From Coemansia sp. RSA 922 (taxonomy: Eukaryota; Kickxellomycota; Kickxellomycetes; Kickxellales; Kickxellaceae): 16,334 nt of DNA. This document shows positions 6,338 to 13,365 of this stretch, one piece after another. Position 1 is the first letter of the stretch. Each line of letters opens with the position of its first letter. A model generated the notes under the pieces. That model did not search any database. It was not told the origin of the DNA and saw nothing but the letters and a program-made list of their open reading frames with translations. The stretch covers positions 8,918 through 25,251 of the forward strand of contig JANBQS010000233.1 of assembly GCA_027577415.1 (NCBI GenBank), given 5' to 3'. A program made the translations under genes and the position numbers.

Positions 6338-8218
6338 TCAGATGAGCTGGTACAGATGAACCGTCTTTTTGAAGCGCTTAAAATTAGGAGCGCCAGAAGA
6401 GTGCTCTGCTTGACATGTAGCTGAGCATTGCTTCGACTTCACTAGCGATATTCTTTCTACCGCCATTCCATGGTGCTCTTCAGTCGCCATAGCAGCAGAA
6501 GGCGACGCGTTAGCATTTAGTGCGCCGTTATCTTCGCTCTCAGGGGCGTCTGGACATGTACTGCTAGTCACAGGTTGTCCATCGCTTACGGGCGTGGAAA
6601 TTTGTTCGCTCCCCGAAACGGCATTTGCCCAAAATCCATCTAGTCCTGCTCTGCGTCGAGGGCGTGCCTGTACTGGCTCTGAAACTGTCGTCTCGCTTAC
6701 AGGCACATTTGGAGAAAGAGTCGAGGTATTTTCACTGCTAGCAGGAGGTTGTCCTCCACCTTCAGATCTAGGCAACTGCTCGCTCCCCGAAACGGCATTT
6801 ACCCAAAATCCCTCTAACCCGGCTCTACGTCGAGTGCGTGCTTGTACAGTCGCCGAAACTACAGGCCCGCTCTCTTGAGCCAGAGGTACCGTGGGACTCA
6901 CTACTGAAAGAGCCTCCATCGATGTCCTGGCGTCTTCCAAGTTGGCGCTTGTAATCGAGTCGTTTGCCTGATGGCGTGAGGCGTCAGCAGCTACTTTGTC
7001 GTTCCAAAAGCTGCTTATTCTAGGCGCTCGGCGACGTCTCAACAGATCGCTAGATTCCGCAGTCAGGATTGTGACGGGTGGAGCCTGTGGATCTGTCGTC
7101 GTGCCAAGCGGGGGTTCGGGAAGCACGCCAAGCACAGGGTTTGTGTGAGTTTCGTTGGACACGAATATAACGGCAAGCCCGATCTCTGACTCGGATATAG
7201 GCCGAACGTTAAGTAGTCGTGCGACTTCCGTGATTAGTACCGTGGTGTCCAAGTCGCTCTGTACGCCGCTAGTAGCCAACGATGGCGGGAGCACCAGACA
7301 TTTTAGCGGCAAGACTGTACCAGATTTTGCCTCGTTGGCAAGCGTTTGCATATTGTCTGCCAGAGATGCGCACCGCGTCTTGAAGCTCTCTGCCGAGGGC
7401 AAGCGCGAGCGAGTCCAATCGACGGCGCCTCTCAGAAGCACGCAACTTCCTCCAGCCGCCCGGATAAGCGAATAGTATTTGTCCATCTGAGTGGCATCGG
7501 CAAATGCAAATAGCTTAGATGCAAACAAGTGCTGACGCTCCTTGTCTGGGTTCCAATTTACTGTACTCAAGTCAACAGGGCACTCGGGCGAAGGCAGAGG
7601 CGCTTGAGTTGGAGGCAAGAACTTGAGGGATTCGACATATTCGTCGACTAGCTCGGTACTAGGGCTCTGGATCCTAAAAGATAATGGCAGCTGCTCGAGG
7701 CTATAGATATACTCTGGTGAAACTAGCCAACACCCGAATACCAATGCTCTAATAAGCTTGGTTGTGATTGTCAGCACAGGCATCAGCAAGTGGGTGCAGT
7801 GCTCAATGTCGTCAACGATATCCATGCCAAGGGAGTTTGCAACGGCAAGCACTCTATCCACTGCTGAGGGCGGTTCGGTGCGCATATTCGCCACACATAA
7901 CGCAATGGGATAGCGGCGCAAGTGGAACACCGAATCTTGGGCGCCAAACATAATCTTGTCGCCGACGAGGAGCCGCGATAGAGATCTGGAAGGACACTGT
8001 TTGCCGTTGATGTATATGCCAAACTTCGATCCCTCATCCTGAACGTCAACTCCCGACAAGTCTTCGGCGAGTGTTATTATCGTGGCATGTACGCGACTGA
8101 CCGATTTATCGCCCTCTATAAGCAGCGGCGAGTCCTTTCGGCCAACAACGAGGCTGGTGTCAGTACTGAGTCGCCATACAACGCCTAGGGCTCGACCGGA
8201 TCCGACCAAAACCAGCAT
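6338..8218 (-). CDS. nbs1: NBS1/nibrin, MRE11-RAD50 partner
   Basis: 626 residues. NBS1 is the regulatory subunit of the MRE11-RAD50-NBS1 double-strand-break complex. The FHA domain is clear: VVGRK (24-28), SVSRVH (39-44) and SKFGIYING (64-72) match nibrin block for block and at the same distance from the start. BRCT1 spans about 100-175 (HCTHLLMP; GCWLVSPEYI) and BRCT2 about 205-350. The C-terminus has NFKRFKK (612-618), equal to the MRE11-binding NFKKFKK of human nibrin. ATG 8218 is preferred; an ATG at 8377 would add 53 residues before the FHA, unlike the family. A basic-Phe-Trp motif occurs three times (Trp at about 405, 472 and 530). The Tel1/ATM-binding acidic FxF/Y tail that normally follows the MRE11 motif is not seen: only eight residues remain. 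Confidence 0.93.
   Translation of the reverse strand: MLVLVGSGRALGVVWRLSTDTSLVVGRKDSPLLIEGDKSVSRVHATIITLAEDLSGVDVQDEGSKFGIYINGKQCPSRSLSRLLVGDKIMFGAQDSVFHLRRYPIALCVANMRTEPPSAVDRVLAVANSLGMDIVDDIEHCTHLLMPVLTITTKLIRALVFGCWLVSPEYIYSLEQLPLSFRIQSPSTELVDEYVESLKFLPPTQAPLPSPECPVDLSTVNWNPDKERQHLFASKLFAFADATQMDKYYSLIRAAGGSCVLLRGAVDWTRSRLPSAESFKTRCASLADNMQTLANEAKSGTVLPLKCLVLPPSLATSGVQSDLDTTVLITEVARLLNVRPISESEIGLAVIFVSNETHTNPVLGVLPEPPLGTTTDPQAPPVTILTAESSDLLRRRRAPRISSFWNDKVAADASRHQANDSITSANLEDARTSMEALSVVSPTVPLAQESGPVVSATVQARTRRRAGLEGFWVNAVSGSEQLPRSEGGGQPPASSENTSTLSPNVPVSETTVSEPVQARPRRRAGLDGFWANAVSGSEQISTPVSDGQPVTSSTCPDAPESEDNGALNANASPSAAMATEEHHGMAVERISLVKSKQCSATCQAEHSSGAPNFKRFKKTVHLYQLI
6607..6865 (-). repeat. 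174-bp offset direct repeat inside NBS1
   Basis: About 75 bp beginning cgctccccgaaacggcattt at 6607 recurs at 6781 with few changes. Both encode RRRAGL[DE]GFW.NAVSGSEQ on the minus strand, an in-frame duplication offset by 58 codons. A third, older copy at the protein level only lies around 6995-7046 (RRRRAPRISSFWNDKV). Confidence 0.85.
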
Positions 8219-8710
8219 GCGAGAGATATATAGAGAGCAATTGAAGATGCAAAATGAGATAGCCAAAGGTGTCAGCAGTTGGATTTGCCAAGCTACCTTG
8301 GTCAATATATGCGAATCCTTTAAATTTCCGTGATCATGGGAACGGTAACTTTGGCCAAAAGGGTTTATATTCGTCATCTGACGCTCGGACCATCTTGCGA
8401 TGCACAAGCAATCCCGTCACCACCCGGCCAAACAGCATTGGAAGCTACTTTGCCGCGGAAAAGTAGTACTTGCGAGTTTACCGCAACTTTGTGCCACGTC
8501 CAGCCATCCTGCACTATCACGAGCTAGTAAATCGCTCGAGAAGCGGTAATGTATACTTTGTCAACGAGTAATGCGCTACCGTCCTCGGCCATCGACCCTG
8601 GAAGGCAAGGAATTCATTGAAAAGGGGCGGCTGTTGCCCTGGACAAGGCAAGGATACCGTACTAGTCTTATCTTCCAACTATATTTCCTAGGACAATATT
8701 AGCATATACC
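8219..8710. promoter_or_regulatory. Divergent promoter region, NBS1 / SDR
   Basis: About 490 bp between the start codons of NBS1 (minus) and the SDR gene (plus). The NBS1 reading frame stays open upstream to 8407, but the encoded sequence has no family resemblance. A tatatat run at 8225-8231 lies just before the NBS1 ATG on its strand. No clear shared motif or RNA gene was recognised. Confidence 0.5.
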
Positions 8711-9772
8711 ATGGACTGTATCGACGACAGCAAGCCGCTGGTTCCGCGCGGATTCAACATTGATACCATTATGCGGTATGCCTCCAGGACGGCCTACTCG
8801 CCGCTGGTTAGCTACTTGGTTGTAAACGCGCTATCGCGAAAACTAAATACAGTCACCGCCAAGGACAAGATCTCGGCTGCTGCTGCTCTCTGGGCGGCTA
8901 CCAATGTCGTGCTGCCTGGAATCGGCAAAATCGCTAGTAGACTCTTCTGTGGCGCCAAAAGGCCAGTGCACTGGGAGAATGAAGTTGTTGTGGTAACCGG
9001 TGGTAGCCATGGCGTTGGGCTTGAGCTGGTCAAGCGCTTGCTCAGAGCGGGCGCTCGTGTGGCCATCTTGGATGTCAACCCCTTCCCTATCGACGACGCG
9101 CAATACAACGACCAGTGGAGATGCTACAACTGTGACATCACCAACCTGGAAATGGTCAAGGCTACCGCCGATCAGATTCGCGACGACCTAGGCGATGCGA
9201 CGATGCTCGTGAACAATGCTGGGATTGTGGTTGGCAAGCTACTGCTGGATATGACTGACGCTGAGATAGACAAGGTTATCAATGTGAACCTGACCTCGCA
9301 CTTTCATCTCATCCGCCAGTTCCTGCCAGCCATGCTCCGGGCGAAGCGCGGCCACATTGCGTCCATTGGCTCAATTGTGTCTTTTGTTGGAGCGCCCCAG
9401 TCTAGCACGTACTGCACGAGCAAGGGTGGCGTAAAGCTCCTTCACGAGTCCATGAGCCTCGAGGTTGCCAGTCGCTACGGGGCTAACGACATCCAATTCA
9501 GCATTGCGTACCCAGGCGTCATCAACACGGGTCTTTTCAGCGGTCTCAACCTCGGCCAGTTCCTCATGCCCACTCTGCGACCGGATTCGATAGCCCGCGC
9601 TCTCTTTGCTGCGCTAAGCTCAGGCAAAGGCCAAGAGATCTTCTTGCCTGGCACAGCCAACCTGTTGCCCTTAACCAATGCCTTTCCTCCCGGCATGCGG
9701 TCGAGCCTCTTGAACATGCTAGGCGGACTAAACGGCGCCATGAGCACGTATTCGGGCCACACAAAGTACTAG
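8711..9772 (+). CDS. Short-chain dehydrogenase/reductase, membrane-associated (HSD17B11/RDH10-like)
   Basis: 353 residues, ATG 8711. Classical SDR motifs: TGGSHGVG (96-103, nucleotide-binding TGxxxGxG), Asp121 at the end of the second strand (favours NAD(H) over NADP(H)), NNAG (168-171), probable catalytic Asn193, Ser221, and YCTSK (Tyr234, Lys238), followed by YPGVINTGLF. The set matches an active enzyme. About 90 residues precede the Rossmann fold, including a hydrophobic segment (AAAALWAATNVVLPGI), as in the membrane- or lipid-droplet-anchored HSD17B11/DHRS3/RDH10 branch that oxidises or reduces steroids, retinoids or other lipophilic alcohols. The substrate here cannot be read from sequence. 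It shares a divergent promoter with NBS1 and converges on the bHLH gene. Confidence 0.9.
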   Translation: MDCIDDSKPLVPRGFNIDTIMRYASRTAYSPLVSYLVVNALSRKLNTVTAKDKISAAAALWAATNVVLPGIGKIASRLFCGAKRPVHWENEVVVVTGGSHGVGLELVKRLLRAGARVAILDVNPFPIDDAQYNDQWRCYNCDITNLEMVKATADQIRDDLGDATMLVNNAGIVVGKLLLDMTDAEIDKVINVNLTSHFHLIRQFLPAMLRAKRGHIASIGSIVSFVGAPQSSTYCTSKGGVKLLHESMSLEVASRYGANDIQFSIAYPGVINTGLFSGLNLGQFLMPTLRPDSIARALFAALSSGKGQEIFLPGTANLLPLTNAFPPGMRSSLLNMLGGLNGAMSTYSGHTKY

Positions 9773-9842
9773 TGAAATCGGCATGTCTGACCCTGAATAG
9801 CTTGAGATTCAAGTCCTTCACCCATTAATTAACTTTTCGAAA

Positions 9843-9848
9843 AATAAA
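9843..9848 (+). terminator. AATAAA polyadenylation signal of SDR gene
   Basis: AATAAA about 70 bp past the SDR stop, inside the 141-bp gap between the two convergent stop codons (9772 and 9914). A poly-A run follows at 9866. Nothing else was seen in the gap. Confidence 0.5.
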
Positions 9849-9913
9849 TACAGTATGTAATCTAAAAAAAAACACCACTGATGAGAGACAGTTGTCGCTT
9901 ATATAAACAGCAG

Positions 9914-11976
9914 CTACTGTGGAGGTCCGGTCGGCCGCGATTGAAGAGAGGCTAACGCCTGCGAGGCAAGGTGCATTGGTGGCAATAAGTGCCGGGTTCC
10001 CTCCAGTCGCTCGCGTAGCTGCCGGTTACCATCTTCTAAATTGCGGATAAACTGTACAGCGTGAGAGAGTATGACTGCTTTGCTTGGAGTGCTCTGTGCA
10101 GTGCCCGGGTGGTTACCAAGCGCGGGATCGCGCAAAGTTGTAACCATGTTCATTAGCTCAGCATATCCCTGGCGGATCTGATTCCGTCGCCGCTGCTCCG
10201 AGGCAATGTGGTTGGCACGGCGCTCATCTTCTGTGAGAATTGTCCGCTGGGTGCTCTTCTTGTGGTCTCGCCGACCGGAGCCGTCACCATCGATGCTCCC
10301 TTCGTCACCGCTGCCCGAGTTGGCGTCTGCAGCGTCCTCTGGCGCGGTTGCGTCGTATGCGCTACGACTAGCCGCTACGAGCGACGCCAGAGTTGCAGTG
10401 CCAATAATGACATGGCTGTGTTCATCGCCGGCGACCCCAGTTGTTGAACTCGCCGCAATAAGCGGTGGAGCTGTTTCACGCATTGGCGACCACATGCTAC
10501 CTCGGGCTTTCCGTGGCTGGCCAATTTGCTCTATAGATGCCTTTCGTTTAACTGACTGTTCCGACTCTGAGGGCGGGCGATGTTGCTGCTGTTGCTGTCC
10601 ATAGTTGCCGTAGCCGTCGTGTGGCCATATGTTGTCAATGGGGAACGTAGTGCGGCCAGCCGATGCAGACAGCACTCGGCCTGACGCAGAAGTTGGAAAG
10701 GCAGGGTATCCCAGTGGACTCGTGATGCCCATGGAGTGGGCTAAAGAGGCATGTGTTGAGTGCTGCCCACCGTCAACACTTGCCCGATGCAGCGACCTAG
10801 GCAAGAAGGTGGAATTGGTCGGCAAAGATTGGGGTGCCTCGGATTGGTGGTCTTGGTTCTGAAGCAGCCACGAAGACACCTTGTGCATCTCCTCTGCCAT
10901 GACATTTCCAAGCGACAAGTGCGACGTGCCGCCCATCCCGTAGTCAAAGAACGACTGTCGCCGCATGGGTAGCATACCGCCGCTGCCGCCAGCGTGAGAG
11001 CGGGTCCCAGTGGCAGCTGCTGACGGGGCAGTCATATGCGATATGCCATGTGTGGTGTCGTGCGCGTTCTCGTCAACTGACAAGTGGGGGATCGCGTCGT
11101 CCATGGCGCCCATCATGCCTGCGCCAACACCCATGCCCATGCCCATTCCAGTAAAGTCGGTGTTGGAGGAAAAATTGGCCATCGGTGGCGGGGATGCGAG
11201 ATATGTGCCAAAATCGAATCCGTCAGCGTCAAAACTGTTCAAGAAAGAGTTCAAATAGTTCTCTTCGTTGTTGTCAAACAGAGTGTCGATAGGGGGAGGC
11301 GGACCAGCAGGCTGCGCGGGTCTGGACGCCTCTCCGGCAGCAGAGTATGAGTATGTGTGACGCTGTTGTAGAGCCGTGTCTGCATGGAAGGCTGGTGAGC
11401 GATCCAAGAGATCGAAGCGCAGGCCAAGGGCGTTACTGCTGTAGGAGCTTGGCGGAGGTAGCGCTGTTGTACCGCCACCGTCGTCGTCAGGGTTGCTAAG
11501 TGGTGCTAGCTGGGGGGTGAACAGTGGTGCAGGCTCGAGATCGGGTGGGATCGATGGTGGTCTTAGAGGCAACGTGCTAGAGGGCGGCAAATTTTCGAAA
11601 AAGTCGCTGTTAGGCAGGAAGAGCGAGCTGTCTATAAAAGAGCGAGGAGCATTGCAAGCACGCCAGAGCTCAAAAGGGGGAGCCAGAGTTAGTATACTCG
11701 GAATAGCAAACAAAATAAGCATCACCTTGACAGCCAAGCCATATCCTGGGCTGACATGTGATAGTGCAGAATGATGAGGTGCTATTGCACTTTTGCCTTT
11801 ACACCCGAGCTGGACCGACAGGGTACGGCAAGGAAAAAGTATACAAAAGAGCAGCCCGGATAATTGTCGAGATTAGCTCACTTCCTGGACAGAGATAAGC
11901 ACTTACCAGCATCAAACGAGCCCGGTCCATCGTCAACCGGGCTCTCATTTGGCATAAAAAGATGTGCCCAGTTCAT
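9914..11976 (-). CDS. Class B bHLH transcription factor, two exons
   Basis: Proposed join on the minus strand: exon 1 at 11976-11907, intron 11906-11632, exon 2 at 11631-9914; 595 residues. The frame stays open past the acceptor into sequence encoding a hydrophobic MLILFAIPSILTLA, which is odd for a nuclear factor and has a TTG first codon. Splicing exon 1 instead gives an acidic start, MPNESPVDDGPGSFDAD joined to SSLFLPNSDFFENL. ATG 11976 is the outermost in-frame start, with A at -3; ATG 11955 is the alternative. The bHLH is C-terminal: basic region RRANHIASEQRRRNQIRQGY with His498, Glu502 and Arg506, the class B triad that reads CACGTG, then helix 2 SKAVILSHAVQFIRNLE and a short Leu-rich extension. 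The rest is low complexity with a five-Gln run. Target pathway unknown. Confidence 0.82.
11632..11906 (-). other. Predicted intron of bHLH gene (275 nt)
   Basis: The donor GTAAGT reads at 11906-11901 on the minus strand. A perfect TACTAAC lies at 11694-11688. The acceptor CTTTTATAG ends at 11632 after a pyrimidine-rich stretch. Phase is 1: G|AC makes Asp and restores the long frame. An earlier AG (TTTTGAG, ending 11669) lies nearer the branch point but has the disfavoured GAG context and would need a different start codon. Confidence 0.75.
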
Positions 11977-12130
11977 AGTAGGAGTACGTATACAAAAGTG
12001 GCGTCAGAGCTTGCGCTGGAATTATAGATAGCAGGGTTGGTTGGTCACGGTTAGAGCTACTGCTCTCGGCACCGGCAGTTAGGAAACGTGGTGCTGCCAA
12101 CGCGGATGTATCTTCAGTATGCAACTCCCA

Positions 12131-12136
12131 CACGTG
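12131..12136. promoter_or_regulatory. CACGTG E-box in bHLH promoter
   Basis: CACGTG within the 10-bp palindrome cacacgtgtg (12129-12138), about 155 bp upstream of the bHLH start codon. It is the site expected for a class B bHLH protein, so autoregulation is possible. Confidence 0.45.
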
Positions 12137-12898
12137 TGCTGCGCGACTAGCCGCGAGTCGTCAAATGCCGCTGTTGGCGTAGTTCAGCGCTGACAGTAGC
12201 CAAGGAAGAGGCAAATAGATGTGGATAAAGGCTGGATGCACAGAGCGACGGCGGCAAAGACTACTGCGGCAAAGACGGGCTGGCGAATTGGTGACAACTA
12301 AAGTATACAGCACTGACACAGTCAGATAAGATAAGAATGAATGAAAAAGTACAAAATGAATTCTACAAACTTTGGAAAAAGAAAAGGCGAAGGAGGAGGC
12401 TGTTCTGGGAAGCCAGAGAAAAGAGATAAATTTCAGCACACGACCTGCAACCCGCGCTCGATAATTGATACGTAGTTTGACTACGCAGGCCAATTGAAGC
12501 GTGGCGCCGCATTAAGCTCACGCCTCCTCGGCCTGTGCGCCGAGTCGCTTGCCGTACTTGCACACTCGGGAACCCAGGCAGCCGGGGGCACTCGCGGAGC
12601 CGCAAGACTGCTTTGTGCGACGACTGTTTTTATTTTATTTTAAAGGCTCGGCTCCGGCCAAGGCCGGGCACGGTGCACGGGGGAGAATGTCGACGCCTGC
12701 TCGCCAAGATTAGGTTGTCAGCTGATGGTCAAGCGAGATGCACTCCACATTGATCTGTTCAAGTAGTGCCACTGCCACTGCCACCGCCGGCTAATTGCAC
12801 GACAACAGATCGCAATGGTAGGTGCTTGGCTCACAAAACGGCTCTTGGAGCAAACGGACCAGATTAAAAGCACCAGATTACGTGATCAGATCTCACAT

Positions 12899-12904
12899 CA
12901 CGTG
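12899..12904. promoter_or_regulatory. Second CACGTG E-box
   Basis: CACGTG about 460 bp upstream of the Set3 start codon and about 920 bp from the bHLH start. It matches the class B bHLH consensus; function is unknown. Confidence 0.35.
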
Positions 12905-12974
12905 TGTGTCATTTTTGCTAGCAAAGCTTCCTGTCAGCAGTACTGGGAGAAGAAGGATGTGCTTCTTCACGCGC

Positions 12975-12996
12975 TTTTTTATATATATATATATAT
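12975..12996. repeat. T6(AT)8 simple repeat
   Basis: Six T followed by eight AT dinucleotides, then a T-rich stretch. A promoter-type AT tract or microsatellite. Confidence 0.8.
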
Positions 12997-13246
12997 TCCT
13001 CTCTTTAACTTTTTTTATCTCTTGTTGTCCAATCCCTCTCTGACAAGAGTACTCGCATCTCTGCCCACATTTAATTTTCTCGCAGAGCCAAATTAGCTAG
13101 GAGCTGGCAGTATCTAGTCGGGTGCCTTAGTTGCTCTAAATTACCCTTTCCTCTCTTCGACTGTCGCGTGTAAAGAACGGCTGGGCTTCACGGCCTGCTC
13201 GCCAACACTTTGCGACTACTATTTGTTTTTACTCCTACCACACTTG

Positions 13247-13275
13247 ACGCGTGTTAAGCGCTTAGGTGTACGCGT
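13247..13275. promoter_or_regulatory. Paired ACGCGT boxes around a TAAGCGCTTA palindrome
   Basis: ACGCGT occurs at 13247-13252 and 13270-13275, on either side of the 10-bp palindrome taagcgctta (13255-13264), 90-120 bp before the Set3 ATG. ACGCGT is the MluI cell-cycle box bound by fungal MBF to drive G1/S genes; its use here is inferred. Confidence 0.4.
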
Positions 13276-13365
13276 CGCTTGGCTGGAGCCAGCATTATAT
13301 TTATTCACCTTATTCCTTGAGAGGGGGTTTTGCAAGGCGCGTCATAGGGTTGCCAACCTATTTCT

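Larger units (their letters stand above)
11977..13365. other. Divergent intergenic region between bHLH and Set3 genes
   Basis: About 1.39 kb without a supportable gene. It contains CACGTG E-boxes at 12131 and 12899, a GC-rich short palindrome (ccggccaaggccgg, 12654-12667), a T6(AT)8 tract at 12975-12996 and two ACGCGT boxes at 13247 and 13270 close to the Set3 start. Several ORFs of 60-110 codons on both strands have hydrophobic or Ser/Arg-rich random-looking translations. Confidence 0.55.

Noticed and set aside
8219..8407. N-terminal extension of NBS1 to 8377 or 8407
   Set aside because: The FHA domain begins at the same distance from ATG 8218 as in nibrin; the extension is unlike the family and its outermost codon is TTG.
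11632..11737. bHLH start within the long uninterrupted frame (TTG 11737 or ATG 11722)
   Set aside because: It gives a hydrophobic leader unsuited to a nuclear factor and overlaps a TACTAAC site and acceptor; the spliced model explains the sequence better.
12161..12605. Minus-strand ORFs of 80 and 110 codons in the divergent promoter region
   Set aside because: Random-looking hydrophobic and Ser/Arg-rich translations with no motif; they overlap each other in different frames.
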